From Pardosa pseudoannulata (taxonomy: Eukaryota > Arthropoda > Arachnida > Araneae > Lycosidae), in NCBI GenBank assembly GCA_032207245.1, contig CM063499.1:81823249-81887248 (forward strand): 64,000 nucleotides of DNA, written 5' to 3'. Numbering within the stretch: the first letter of the stretch is position 1; every line of letters begins with the position of its first letter. Both the position numbers and the translations under genes were made by a program. This document shows positions 1 through 62,016 of this stretch, piece after piece. The notes below the pieces were generated by a model. It saw only the letters and a list, made by a program, of their open reading frames with translations. It made no database searches and had not been told where the DNA came from.

Positions 1-409
1 GTAGTCTTGCAAATATACATATTGTTCTTTTAAAAAAAATTCATCTTACTGAGCCTGTTTTTCTAACATTTAGAAAGATCATTTTCAAAAATTAACCTTT
101 ATTTAAAATTAGAAATGCTGAATTTTTTTAGGTCATGAATACTTATCTATTTTATAAATAATTTAAAATTTCAGGCAATTCGTAGTGGTTATTTTAAATT
201 TATCAGAAAGATTTTTAGGAACTGTTATAAGTATTTGAAACAAAGTTTTGCAATTCAATCAAAATCCTTTGAATTTACATCATTTTGTAATTTCAGTTTA
301 TCTTTTTTTTTTTTAATATATACTTTAAATCATCTTTATTTTTCTAAGCATCATTTTTTTAAAATTTAAAACACCATTGAGAAGAAATAATTAAAAAAGT
401 TTTAAATAA

Positions 410-415
410 TTTATT
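410..415 (-). terminator. Candidate EXOC5 polyadenylation signal
   Basis: AATAAA on the minus strand about 95 bases past the EXOC5 stop. In DNA this AT-rich such hexamers arise by chance, and another lies near 335, so this is only a candidate. Confidence 0.35.
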
Positions 416-509
416 AGCAAATATAATATACATAATGAAGTTCTATAACAAAACCATGGTTTTCACATATTACATAGCTCCTTTTATATATATATATATA
501 TGAATTTCT

Positions 510-49988
<49,479 letters not shown>

Positions 49989-50330
49989 TTTACACAAAAA
50001 GGATAAGCATATCTGAGAAATAGCAGGTGAAATATTAATTTGTATTTACTTCAAACCTACACCCACCAAAATTAAAGAGCTTTGAAAGCTAAAATCCCTG
50101 TGATGCCAAAATAAGAGAGAAAAATTAAACATAGACCGGCTTAGTACTTATAGCCTGTACTGACAGAAAAATATTCGCCAATAGAAAATCATGTGCGATC
50201 GAGTGGGCGTTTACATATACATATTTATATATATCGCAGAATGATATATTTACATATTATTGTGCTATCGAGTGGGTATTTTATTATGTACTCACTCACA
50301 CTCGATAGGTCAATATAGTTTTTAACTTGC
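49989..50330 (-). promoter_or_regulatory. EXOC5 5' UTR and putative promoter region
   Basis: Sequence immediately upstream of the EXOC5 start codon. No CpG island or clear TATA box stands out. An element related to CTATCGAGT(GGG) occurs near 50195 and 50267 on the plus strand and inverted near 50300. Promoter assignment is by position only. Confidence 0.4.
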
Positions 50331-51212
50331 TTTTAGTAGGGGAGATAACGGACAAAGTGAGCAGTAAAAAAAAAAACATATGTCGGGAGCTCTCATGCAA
50401 ATACTTATTGATATATAAAGACAAAATATCCCTAGAAACTATTTTAACAAACTGACTTTGAGAAATTATATCATAAATACATAACCTGCTGTTCATATTC
50501 GAAAGCTGTAGAACATTTTAACAACCAAAAAAGTAAAGGAATAAATAATTTCAAGATATATCTATTTTGAAAAGTTATAAAACAACATTTACGTGATGTT
50601 AAAAGCACTCGGAAATAACAAAACAAATAACTATAAGGCAATTTGTCGCAAAGTCACGAACTACTATAATGCCCTTCCCATTCATTATCATGTTTACAAC
50701 AGCCAATAGACAAACAATAAACTGCCCTTCTATTTGAAACTAAAGCCAGAATTGTCAAAATTTGAGAATTTATACCCTACTGCGTGAAATTGCCTTATTG
50801 GTTATGAACTCTTTTAACCATTAGATGCCAGGTTTTTAAAAAAACTAATTAATAAAACATTTTTGGGTTTCCTTTCTTATATAAATAATGGAAAAAATAC
50901 TTTAAAAATCATATTTTGTTTTAAGTTTAGTTTGATTTGCTGTCAATCATCAACAGTTGGCTTGCCTGTCGAATATATTTGAGAAAAACGTGTCAAAAAC
51001 AGAATTTTTTCTCTAATTTTATTTGTTATTACCATCAACATGTTAGATATAGATTATTTTTGAAAAAAATTAAATGAAATAACTGCTATCTTCAATGTTT
51101 TTACATATATAGAAAATGTTATTTGATTATAGTCATTTTTGCTCAAATTACAGCAAAATAAATCAAATGACATAATTTTCTGAATAAATATAATAAACTA
51201 ATGCAACAATAC

Positions 51213-51320
<108 letters not shown>

Positions 51321-51944
51321 ACTGTCATGAATTCCAAGTCCTTCAGATTTCTTTGAACTTCACAAATCCTTTACAGTATGCAAGAAATAGAAATGGCGCG
51401 AAACGGCAGAATTTTTTTTCTGGAAAATATCTCTATCTCTATTGGAGAAAATGGGAAATTAAATATTATGCATTGTAGAACAGATTTCGGGCTTCACGGA
51501 ATTGAAATACCTCTTTTTCTCCTGACCGAACTAAATTCGGGTGTCACAGGCTAGAAATTAATTGATAAATTAATTTTTTTTGATAAAATTTTAAAATATT
51601 AAACATGCATGTACTTATCTCATACTATAAGCATATATTTTAGTTTATGATTATTCTTTTAAAAAAAATTATAATAATTCGTATAGAAATCCTTTGGTGA
51701 CTTTTTACATTTGGTGATATTCATGTCACGATATATGTATCGGTGAGTTTTTTAGGCCAATACAAGCGTCTTAGCATTAATAATGTATAAATTTCAAAGA
51801 AATTCAACTTCACAAAATATAATTTACAAATATAATACAATAAGGTTTTTTTAAACTGCCTTCAGCGACTCCTATTTAATTAATTAATTTTTAATTAACT
51901 TTTAATTAGTAGTTACAGTCTTTTGACAAGTACAATCTGGACCT

Positions 51945-52165
51945 ACTCGCTAACGATGAACGAACCACCAAGAGGATCTTCGAAGCCAACTATGCTCAAA
52001 AAAAGGGAAGACCTAGGATCCGGTGGACTGACTGCCTCGCAACTGACTTAAAAGTTCTAAAAGCAAAATACTAAAGGAGTCTATCCATGAAAAGGGCAAC
52101 CTGCAACACGATTCTTCGGAAAGCTATGACCCCCCTTCCCGTGGGATGACGAGCCATTGATGAGA
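51945..52165 (+). pseudogene. LINE reverse transcriptase C-terminal scrap
   Basis: Plus strand reads ANDERTTKRIFEANYAQKKG followed by GRPRIRWTDCLATDLKVL, the conserved C-terminal GRPxxRWxDC motif of LINE ORF2 proteins. Stops follow. Confidence 0.72.
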
Positions 52166-52319
52166 AATTAAGGTCTAGGATTCTTTTTCAACCCTGACAC
52201 TAGTACGAAGTCTCAGGGATTTTTGAGCAAGCCGAGTCACGAGTGGATCGGGACAGCATATTTCGGTGCTACAATTCCAGGGGAAAATTGCTTGATTCAC
52301 TAGCGCCATCTGTTCTCTA

Positions 52320-53090
52320 ATATCTTAACTAAAACTATCCAAGTAATTTTGTAGAATCCTGGGCAATTTTTGTATTATTTTATTTACATTTTTCATAATA
52401 TTTTAAGTTAGTTTTCTATTATCTCCTTTTTATTTTTTGTTACTTGAATTTTACATTTTTATTTTCATTTTTGTTAGTTTTTGTCGTTTTAAGTTTATAA
52501 AATTAATTTTTGCTAAGAAATGAGCTTGAGAAGAATTATTATTTCTAATATTTTATCATATTTTAATAAAATTATTATATTTTAATATTTATATTTATTA
52601 TTATTATTTTTTTTATATTTTAGTATTTTATTTACATTGACAGTTTTTAAAATTAATTTTTATTTTTAACTGTCAATTTTTGTATTATCTTATTTATTTT
52701 TTTTATTATTTTAAATTTATAAAATCAATTTTTGCCATTATAAACTTTATACCTCATGATGTCTATAATGAGCAGTACACAGCCTGATTTTTAAAAATAA
52801 AAACATTGTTTTGAAAAAAACTTAAATTTTCCCAAGGGCCAAGAAACTTAGCGAATTATTAAGAAAAACGCGAAACCATTTGCCGGCGACAGCTGGAAAA
52901 AATGTTGAAGAATAGACAGAAAATTTACATCTATAGGATAGAAAACTTTGGGAAATGTATCGGTAGAATTTTAAGTCAAGAATGCTGCTTTGATTAAGAC
53001 ATTTAGAGACTGGGAAAAAGGTTTTAAGGAATTAGAATGGGAGAGAGGAAGTTTTTAAGGAAATATTAAAGTTAAATAATTTTCATATAT
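52320..53090. other. AT-rich intergenic stretch, nothing recognised
   Basis: T-rich low-complexity sequence with no supported coding, terminal repeats or RNA gene. Confidence 0.5.
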
Positions 53091-53103
53091 ATTACATATA
53101 TAT

Positions 53104-53134
<31 letters not shown>

Positions 53135-53929
53135 TATATATATACTTTTTGTCTCATCTCAAAGTGGAGTGGAATAGAAGAGAAGGACAACGAAATGAAG
53201 ACATTAGAATCTGAAAACTATAGTGATTTATCAATACCGAAACTGCCGGAACACTTGAAAAAAAAAAACCTGAAAAACTTTGTGGAATTTACTTCCATAT
53301 CTACGCAGTCAGTGACTAAGGTTTTTTACTGATAATTCATCACTATTGTTGGTTCTTTTACGTTTGAAAGTAGACTTAAGGTCTGTGATTTTGAATTTTC
53401 TTCCATATTCTATTCATATTTTAATTCTATGGTTAGAGCATCTGCTTTTTATAGTTATTTCTGTGCCAACCAATTCGCGATCACTACAAGTCACGTGGAT
53501 AAAGTAACTTACGCTTCAGAATTCTATTTTTAGATATGCAACCGGAAGGATTTTACTAGGGAATATCCAAGAACACTCTCTAGGGTTGCAAGAAAAGGAT
53601 TAGCGGGAAAACAAAATCTTAAACCGAAAGTGATAAAATATCTTTACATATGCGTTCAACTAGCAATTATGAAATACAAAATTTTAAAAATTTATGGCTA
53701 ATCGAATTTCAGTTATACCTGACAGTGTTAACATACATTATAATGAAATTTTTCATTAAATAGATTACTCATTAAAATAGGAGGAGCAGAACTAAATGTT
53801 AACATATATAGTCCATCCAAAGTTTCGACTTTCTACTCTTAATTGATTTTCAGTAATGCTGCACAGTGCTAATGTAAATTAAATTGTAATTTTCCTTTAT
53901 ATGGAGTGCAGATAAAGATGTAAAAAACC

Positions 53930-54043
53930 ATAGGAGATAGGGTTTATGCCGTTATGTCAAGTATTTCAAGTAGGTCCTTATAAAATGTTACTTTGGTCCT
54001 TAGAAAGTCTTAATTTTTGTTCTGGAAAAAGAGTGGGAACCCT
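53930..54043. mobile_element. 5'-end fragment of the CAGGGTTCCCA family
   Basis: Inverted 5' terminus ending GGAAAAAGAGTGGGAACCCT with the preceding AAGTAGGTCCTTATAAAA block. Confidence 0.7.
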
Positions 54044-54473
54044 GTATTACATTTGACATTGGGCATAACATACAAAAATTTCTAACTCTCCTCCTCTGTT
54101 AAAGAAATCTATGTGTCACTGTGTAAACTTGTACTAAAATTAAAAACATACTTTTGATGGTGGGATAAAATAAAGGATATCTTCTATATTAAAAAATAAA
54201 TAACATTTATTAATTATATTCTTTGTAAAGTAGCCCACTTGCACAATTTATATTTGATATCAAGAACAGTTATAAGCAGGTATAATCCATAGCTTTATTT
54301 TCTTTAAATTAGAATTAAATTTATTACTCTGAAAAGATGATTCTATTATGCTAAAAATTGTCCCATTTTTAATCCTGTTGCTTTTTTAAAAGTGTTCTTT
54401 TAACAGTGTTTTATATTTTGTATCATGACTTAACCTATCTATTTAAAATAAATTTCCATTAATTTTTATGTTA

Positions 54474-54934
54474 TAGTAGAACCTTAATTACCCAAGCTAA
54501 TTGGGACTGCTGTACCTTGGATATTGGAAATCTCGGTTAATAAAAACCATGTATAAAAACCTTACGTGCTTGCAAATTTAACTAACTTTTAAAGTAAAAA
54601 ACAATAGAATGTTCTTTAAATGATAAAAATAAACATATATGAACTTATGTTTCACAGCTAAAAAGATTTTAAACGGAAATCAACTCTAGTAGTCAATTTT
54701 AAAAAGTAAAATGGAATAAACTTTTTACCTATACTTAGTTAAATATCGAAAGACACATTTTCAAAAATAATTTTTTGGAAGTGGAGTGCTTTTGTGGGGA
54801 AGAAGTGCCTGTAACACGGACAACAAACTGAAATGTGTATCATTTTTTCCAAGCTCGTTTTGGAAAGCAGAAAAAAATTTAGACTTCGTTATTGACTCGG
54901 TTAACAGAAACCTCGGTTAATCGAGGTTCTACTG
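54474..54934. mobile_element. pogo/Tigger-like MITE
   Basis: Left TAGTAGAACCTTAATTACCC, right inverted CAGTAGAACCTCGATTAACC, bounded by TA on both sides (54472-54473, 54935-54936). CAGTAGAACCTCGATTAACCG-type ends are those of Tigger/pogo elements. 461 bp, non-coding. Confidence 0.85.
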
Positions 54935-55437
54935 TACTTAAATTGTTAAATATGAATATGTGTAAGAGAATGATATTGCTTGAATGGGAAACAATTTATT
55001 TTTTAAATATTACAGAAACATTTGCATAAGATTTTATTCTTAATTTTTGTGTTGTAATTATTCACTTCTGAAATGAACCACTATTAATATTCAGAGATTT
55101 GTAAATTGTACTTAATAATGCTATTAAAAGAATGTGTTGAATTTATTATTGTGAAATGACATCATAAAGTAAGTATACAATTAAAGTAAGAAACAAATTT
55201 AGTGAGAGATATCAATATCCAATAGAAAAGGGGGCTCTGATCTGAAATGTGGCAAAAACAATATTCATTTCACACCTATCTGTTAGAAATGTTAAACACC
55301 TTTCTTATACAAACATTCAGAAAATTTAATTTGTACTTGCACTTTATTGTGAATTTTTTTTTTTAAACAAATATTCAGTTTGTTAAAATCCAAAGTTTAG
55401 CTCATAAGATATTAATAAATTTTTAATGATACATCTT

Positions 55438-56445
55438 CAGGGTTCCCACGGTCCTTAAAAGTCCTTAATTTTAGCTTTCATTTTTAAGGGCCCTTAAAAC
55501 TACTTAATTTTTGTCAAAGGTCCTTAAAAACTCCTTAATTTTTAAATTGGAACTTGAACAATTTATCCGTCATCACGTGATTTCTTATCAATTTTTGCCG
55601 TACTCTACAAACTTTTTAGTTTTGTAAGTTCGGAGTTAAATTTGCAACCAAACCGGTTCTAATTAAGAACACCAGTACAGGTGATAAGTACTAGTCAAAG
55701 AATAAATAAAATATTTGTTAATGTTCATAACATTCTTTTACATTTTCTAGTCAAAAGTGCGGTATTGATAATAAAGAAAATCCTCAAATACATGTTTTCA
55801 ATATATTTCTGTAGTAATTCAAAATTTCTTTCCTTGTTAGCCTTAAAATTTATTTGACAAATGAAAAATCTTTTGCATAATGAAAAGGTTTATAAATTCA
55901 GCTGTCCTTTCCTATTAGCTAACAGTCAGGCAGATTTTAATTAAACGAAGCATGGGAAGAGGGAGGTTGTAGATATTTCAGTTACTAATGGAAGGTTAAT
56001 TTTCTTTGCATTGAATGTAATAGAAAGGTCTAAAACTTTCTTCTTCCCCAGGCAACATCGGATATAATCAATGGTATATTTAGACACACATTTTATATAT
56101 ATCAGTCATTTTTAAACACTGAGAAAGTACTGTTTATAATGTATTTTATTCTTAATTGATTTTTAATTTGATCGCTCAAAAAACTTTAGGTGTACATTTT
56201 TCAAAATGTTTTTGTCAAATAGGTTTATCTTATATTAAGTATTAGGTATTTTTAAAAACTTAATTCTGAAATATTTTAGGGCATTTATTGAACATGCCTT
56301 GTCTGGTTTATAATTATTAAAATAGGTTCCTTAGGAAATACAGTTTGTGTCATTATGCCATCTATTTCAAGTAGGTCCTTATAAAAGTTTATTTGGTGCT
56401 TAGAAAGTCCTTAATTTTTGTCCTTGAAAAAGAGTGAGAACCCTG
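55438..56445. mobile_element. CAGGGTTCCCA family element, inverted copy
   Basis: Left CAGGGTTCCCACGGTCCTTA is the family's 3' end; right GAGTGAGAACCCTG its 5' end. Flanks ATCTT/ATTTT (4 of 5 match). Adjacent 56446-56764 is shared with 17423-17742. Confidence 0.82.
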
Positions 56446-56764
56446 ATTTTTATGACAACATTCTTAATAGTTTTGTACTACATCTTGACCCTATGGGTAA
56501 TGCATAGAAGTAATGTTCCATGAAAAATAATCAGTTTTTTTATACTTTAATACAGAACTTGAACTATGATTACAGGAAGTTTAATTGCTAAGGAAAGCAG
56601 GTTTGGAGTACTATGGTCAATTATTTTTAATAAAGTCTATTTTTAACCTTTATGGATATACATGCTAGTAGCAATGGGATTTGTAACCATGGATTCTGAC
56701 AAGCAGATTCTTACAGTAGGCAATGTTTTTAAATTTTATTTTAAATATACTCAGCCTAAGTAGA
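56446..56764 (-). repeat. Inverted counterpart of 17423-17742
   Basis: See 17423-17742. Long similarity including the weak tRNA-like segment. Confidence 0.75.
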
Positions 56765-57554
56765 TATATATTAGTGCAAACTGTAAATAAATTAAAACCA
56801 GAGATCCCTAAATTTATCAATTTCTTAATACACATTATATCTATTCTTATATCAGAAGCTATTTGTGAATCATGGGGATAACAATTGATAATTTTTTTCC
56901 TATTGGCAAATGATGGTTATGAAACTAGTATTGGGACAACTGATAAAAGAATGCTTATTTTTTCACAGAACCTCCACCAGAACACAGATCAATCCAAAAA
57001 TTTTGTAAAAACTTTCCTTGCATTAAGGTTTGGGCCAAATTATCAGTCCCATTTTTATCATCGTAGTGATATCTCAAAATATCTTACATCAAAAGTAATT
57101 GACAGGACAGTAAATTCTATGTTAATGCCTTGGTTTTAATACAAATATTTTTCTAAATTTCAGGTAGCACTGTTTTATTAAATATTTTTAGTTATACATA
57201 TTGGTAAAGATGAAATTTTGATTATCTGAAAGCCTGTAGCAGAACATTGAACAGTATTCTGCTGTGGGGGCTGTTAGATCGGATTTGATAAACCACTTTT
57301 GACATTTGATCAGCACTAGTCTTCATTGGAATGCACTAGAATCTTAATGTTAGTGTATCATTTGTGAAAGATCTAAGCTATTTAACACATTCTCAATTTC
57401 CTTTTTAATTTAATGACTAAAATTAATAAAATTATTTTTTAACATTTTTCAATAACATATACAACCATTAAAAACATGTTTTTAATATTAATTTGAATGT
57501 TATAATCACTGATCAATTGTTTGCAGTTTAAAAGTCTATGGTGTACGACTGTTG

Positions 57555-57690
57555 AATTTTTTTTAACAAGAGCACTAATGAGACTGGAACCAGCTAATTC
57601 AAACTGACTTCCAAAGGCTAACATCCACACTCACAGCAGAATTTGAATCCACAGACCTTCCTTGTTTCTACAGGAATCACATTCTAATTT
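57555..57690 (-). mobile_element. Decayed SINE fragment
   Basis: AGCACTAATGAGACTGGAAC, CTTCCAAAGGCTAACATCCA and a following TTTGAATCCAC match the 3' body to B-box of the SINE at 9432 and 39225, same orientation. Confidence 0.6.
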
Positions 57691-57768
57691 GTATAAGAAT
57701 ATTGTAGAGTAATACAATAAAAATTAGACAAAATGATTATATATGTGACTAATCAGAATCAGTTATAC

Positions 57769-58336
57769 AGGGTGTCCCAAAAGGTCTTTTACAAACTTAG
57801 CATGCTGGTCTGTCATCAGGATGAACAAGATTTACATAGGAACTTGTGTCTGAAAATGCAAACTGCAACAGATAGAGTGCTGTGATTACGAGAGTGGAGC
57901 AGGAGAAACAAAAATGATATCAACAATGGTGTTAATATGATTTTTACTACAGATGAGGATTACATCAAAGCAAATGCTCAAAATTGTTTCCCTACACCAC
58001 AATGTTGGCGCATGGATTCACGAACCCGTTCAAATTGACCAGGAGTGTCATGGACATGTGCTGTCGTTTCCTCGATCCTGGCGATAAGATCCATGTTCGA
58101 TGTTAGGGTGTCTCGTACACCATGGACTTCATGTGTCCCCACAGGTAGAAATCCAGGGAAGTCAGGTTGGGGGATCGCGTCAGTCCGCCTCTACTGATCC
58201 AGCAATTTTCCTGCAATTATTGCCCTCTAGTAGTCACAGTTTGCATTTTCGGACACAAGTTCCTATGTAAATCTTGTTCATCATGATATGACAAACCAGC
58301 ATGTTAAGTTTGTAAACAACCTTTTGAGACACCCTG
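57769..58336. mobile_element. Mariner-like element, CAGGGTGTCCCAAAA termini
   Basis: Ends CAGGGTGTCCCAAAAGGTC and inverted CAGGGTGTCTCAAAAGGTT, bounded by TA (57767-57768, 58337-58338). Long arms include AACTTGTGTC and TTTGCATTTTC. The minus strand core has LIARIEETTAHVHDTPGQFE, like the C-terminal end of Tc1/mariner transposases. Confidence 0.85.
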
Positions 58337-58768
58337 TATAGTATAACTTTTAAAAAGCCTTAGCATTATATCAATACTAAGTTTAAAAATTCAAAACATT
58401 AGGAAACAATATGAAATTCTTGTTTTTATTCCACAAGTAGAAAAAAAAACTCCAAAATATTTAATGAATTTATTAATACAAAATATATAACAGCAACAAA
58501 AAATCATTAATATTTACAAACATTCTTTGGAAAAATTGTTAATTTTCTTTGTTGAAGATTTATTATTGCAGATTTAACAAAAGATACAGATTCAGCAGCT
58601 TCGTATTTCCTGAGCTAAATGTGTAAGATATCTCATAATAAAATACAATTTATTGCTATCATAGGCCTAGAAAAGTTGAAAAAAATATGTAAATGATGCA
58701 TAAAACAGTTAACATTAAAATTAAAAGTAATCAAGAGAACATCTATCAACAAGATATATCTATTCTAT

Positions 58769-59582
58769 CTATAGAGCAAGTGCATGTTTGTAAACAAATA
58801 CGAGTGCTGACTACAACTCAACTTTTCGTTGGCAAAACATTGCTTATTTTCATAGTATTTTATGAGCTTCAATATGGATCATGCATACAATAAAACTAAA
58901 TTTTATTTAAGGGAAGGGGAAAGAAACATCAGAAACTGCCCAAGTAATTCAAAATAGATTTTTTTAGCACTTGCAAAATTATATATTTAAAAAAAATTAA
59001 ACACTTTGCACAGTACTATTAAATATCATAATCAAAGTATAACTACTTTGTTATGTTAACAGGCACAATAAACTATTACATAAATAAGAATTTAATAAAG
59101 ATGTGCAAAGCATGATCATTTTACGGACAAAAAAATAATTACAGTTAGAGGTACAGTACTTCTCACAAAAGCATAGAAAATACAAAAAAAAAACCCCTTA
59201 GTAATAATACTAAAATTCTTAGAGGATAATAATTTTATATAATCTATTACATTACAGTAAGGTTAACATTCTATTACCTTTCTGAAAATGTTTGCTACAA
59301 ATTCTCGAAGAACTTGGAGTCCAGTTTTGCCTTTTCATAGCTTTTATCTAAAGCATTCGCAATGTAGAATCTTTAGGAAAGCAATAAAATCCTATATTTT
59401 CACCTTTTTTGATACGCTTAGTACAGACATACGCACAACAGCTTGTTACCATTTTCAGATAATTGACAAAAATAAAACCCCAATAATAAGAACAAGGAAA
59501 TAGGAAATTGAAATTTTTTGCCAACAAGAAAGTTGAGCTGTAATTTTTGCTGCACCTGACGTCATGTGCACATTCTCTATAG
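58769..59582 (-). mobile_element. P-like (THAP) transposon derivative, copy 2
   Basis: Inverted termini CTATAGAGCAAGTGCA (left) and CTATAGAGAATGTGCA (right, inverted). Co-linear with 24093-26210 minus its hAT and about 0.7 kb of interior. Contains the THAP remnant. Outer target duplication not clear. Confidence 0.75.
59271..59452 (-). pseudogene. THAP zinc-finger remnant, copy 2
   Basis: From ATG at 59450-59452: MVTSCCAYVCTKRIKKGENI, GFYCFPKDSTLRML, stop TAG at 59348-59350, then IKAMKRQNWTPSSSRICSKH and F. Stop falls at the same conserved Trp position as in copy 1, but as TAG rather than TGA. The zinc-ligand pattern is retained, including CSKHF. Confidence 0.82.
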
Positions 59583-59813
59583 ATCTATCTATATTCAGTC
59601 AACTGTTAGAACTTTAATACATGCTCACTATAAGATAAGTCATTGAGTAATAACTAAACTTAATTTTACAATTCATGTTATTTTTCACAATTTAGGAAAA
59701 AAATACATAAATAAAACTGTAAAGAGTTTGGGAAGCATTAAAAAAAAAGTAAGCTACTTATAACAATTTTATTTCTCTGACTATAGATTAAAACTATGAA
59801 GGTAAGTTATAGA

Positions 59814-60443
59814 CAGGGTTGGAAAAAAAAAAAAATATTTGATTTAAATCAGATTTTTTTTTTATTTAAATTGGATTTATTATTATTTTTTTTAATACTA
59901 ATTTTAATTGGTTTTTTTTTTGCAATATACATAGAATAGTTTGTTATAAGAAGTAACATCTTATCTATCTAGTATATTCTATATACTGATTACCTAAATT
60001 TAAATATATAAATTTAAATACATTTCATTATTTTGTAATTGGATAGGGTAAACTAAATAAGATGTAAATTTAAAGAACAAATTAAATATTCTTTTAATAC
60101 AAACTATTTATTTAAAAAAAAAAAAAAAAAAAAAAAAAATTTAAGCACCGAATTATGGATTTAATTGTTTCAATAAAAACACTAGCTTTGATGCTTTATC
60201 CACTTCTAGTTGGTTATGAAGGCTAGAATGAACAATACCAAAAGAAGAAAACTGTCTTTCCATTCCAACAGATGAAACCACAGCTGTTGTTATTTAGTAG
60301 ATAAACTTATTTACTTATTGGTATTACTGTGCTGACTGATTCCCAATTCTCCTGTCTTTCGACTATAGGTTTTAAAAAAAGTGAAAAAAATTATTTAAAT
60401 CAATGATTTAAAAAAAAAACTGATTTAAATCATGCCAACTCTG
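59814..60443 (-). mobile_element. hAT element, GATTTAAATCA type, inverted copy
   Basis: Left CAGGGTTGGAAAAAAA, right inverted CAGAGTTGGCATGATTTAAA. The minus strand around 60190-60270 encodes ERQFSSFGIVHSSLHNQL, as in 34239-35060. Flanks GTTATAGA and ATTATAGA suggest an 8-bp target duplication with one change. Contains a poly-A run near 60115. Confidence 0.83.
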
Positions 60444-60797
60444 GATTATAGATTCAATAGTTCTTGTGAAGTTACTCAACTCAGCAAAATAATTGGTTAT
60501 GGTACTTAAAAGACATGTATTTATCAGAATGAAGGATAAATTAGGAAAGGGAGATAGGAGATAAAATTGATCACAAGAATAAAGCAGGTGTTTAAAAACT
60601 ATAAAACAAAGATGAAATCCTTTACAAAAATGATAGAATCAGTTATTTGGTTTAGCAGTTCCCAGCCTTACTGTTGTAAAAATTTTGTTGTTGCTGTGTA
60701 CCTTATTTAAACTTAAAATTTAATAATGATATTATTCTCTGACAGCCTACATATAACAAACTAACTTCAAACTTGACACTGCTTCGACTATCTTGAA

Positions 60798-60838
60798 TAA
60801 TGCAGCATTTCGTGCTGGAGAGCACGAAAGCTGCATTA
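60798..60838. repeat. Hairpin, 18-bp stem with one bulge
   Basis: TAATGCAGCATTTCGTGCT pairs with AGCACGAAAGCTGCATTA around a GGAG loop, with a single bulged A. In otherwise unremarkable intergenic DNA. Confidence 0.75.
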
Positions 60839-61289
60839 GTAGCAAAGTATTTACAAAACAATTGAGTTATAAACTGTGTAAATCTGTACCAAGTTGTTTT
60901 CTATGATGGTGAGAATATCTCTAAATATTTTAATAGAATATACAGAGCAATGTGGGAGATATAATTCTATCAAATTTTCATTCATCGTATGATCAAATGG
61001 ACATAATTATTGCTAAAATAATATTTGAATTTGTTAAATATAAAAAGGATGTATACCCCAAACACAAATTTATTGAGAAAATAATTTCAAATTCTTTATG
61101 TAAAAATAGTTTTTGTGGAAAATCATTTACAATATTTATAGATATACTTTTTAGATGCTCAAAATGAAATAATCTAGCATTTGGAGAAATATTTTTTAAT
61201 TTAAGGTTGTTAAGATACAAAGGGTTAAAAGAATAGTACAATTTTAATTTGAGGTTAATATACATATTTAAATAACTATGAGAAATTAC

Positions 61290-61364
61290 CTTAAATGCAC
61301 GAACTAAGTGAGCTTTTCTTTTAAATATCCCAACAGATGTTCTAATTCCAATCAATTCATCTTG
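61290..61364 (-). CDS. Second exon of the unidentified minus-strand gene
   Basis: Exactly 25 codons, QDELIGIRTSVGIFKRKAHL then VRAFK, flanked by AAATAG acceptor and GTAATT donor, phase 0/0. It follows 61466-61568 after a 101-bp intron. The composition (FKRKAHLVRAF) looks like a conserved helical segment, but I cannot name the protein. I did not find the next exon toward lower coordinates; the gene may have a long intron there or may be truncated. Confidence 0.6.
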
Positions 61365-61465
61365 CTATTTTAAATAAATATATACATATTAAAATAATAG
61401 CTCACTTAATATAATAACATACTGAACTATAACGATGGAGAGTAGATAGGGAAAAGAAAACTTAC

Positions 61466-61568
61466 AGATAAATCAGTATGTGAAATTTCATAAAGTTCGT
61501 GTTCAACAATGGAAAAAAACTGATTCACAATATCCTCAGTTATGTAAGGTGTGCTAGGTTCTATTACT
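61466..61568 (-). CDS. Internal exon of an unidentified minus-strand gene
   Basis: 103 bp: one base completing a split codon, then 34 codons VIEPSTPYITEDIVNQFFSI plus VEHELYEISHTDLS, with acceptor TTCTAG and consensus donor GTAAGT. It joins in phase 0 to the exon at 61290-61364. Open frame, good splice sites and non-repetitive, protein-like composition argue for a real exon. I do not recognise the family. It lies upstream of EXOC5 in the same orientation; earlier exons are probably beyond 64000 or unseen. Confidence 0.6.
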
Positions 61569-62016
61569 CTAGAAAAAAAGAAGGAAATTTAGTATAAATA
61601 TGAAATTTAACTTAATTTTTATATAGAACCAACATGAAAGTATTCTTTGACATTATAACCACAGGAGGGGCCATTTTGACCCCAAAACTATTTTGTGTTA
61701 TCTTAACAGATTTATTCTTTTTCAGATGGTAATAATAGAAATAATATAATTTTTATAAAAATATTTTTGAGGATAATTATGAAAACATATTTTAATGAGT
61801 ATTATATTATTTCTCTTATTACTGTTTGAAAAAAATAAAATGTTAACACAAAATAGTTTTAGTCTGACTCTTCCTGCAGTTCGTGTGCTAAATTTATTTG
61901 GCCAATATATCTATTCTTTCATAAAAGGTATGAATATAAATGAAATATAAATTTGCTGATGCCTCTGAAGTAAAATACAAACAAACAAAAACATTAATAA
62001 CTTTTATATCTATATT

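Noticed and set aside
53150..53330. 60-residue open stretch (EEKDNEMKTLESENYSDLS region)
   Set aside because: No start, splice partner or homology recognised; likely chance or a relic.
56885..57139. 84-residue plus-strand frame, possible terminal exon after a TTTTTTCACAG
   Set aside because: No partner exon, no recognised family, and two competing frames; could be chance or an old pseudogene.
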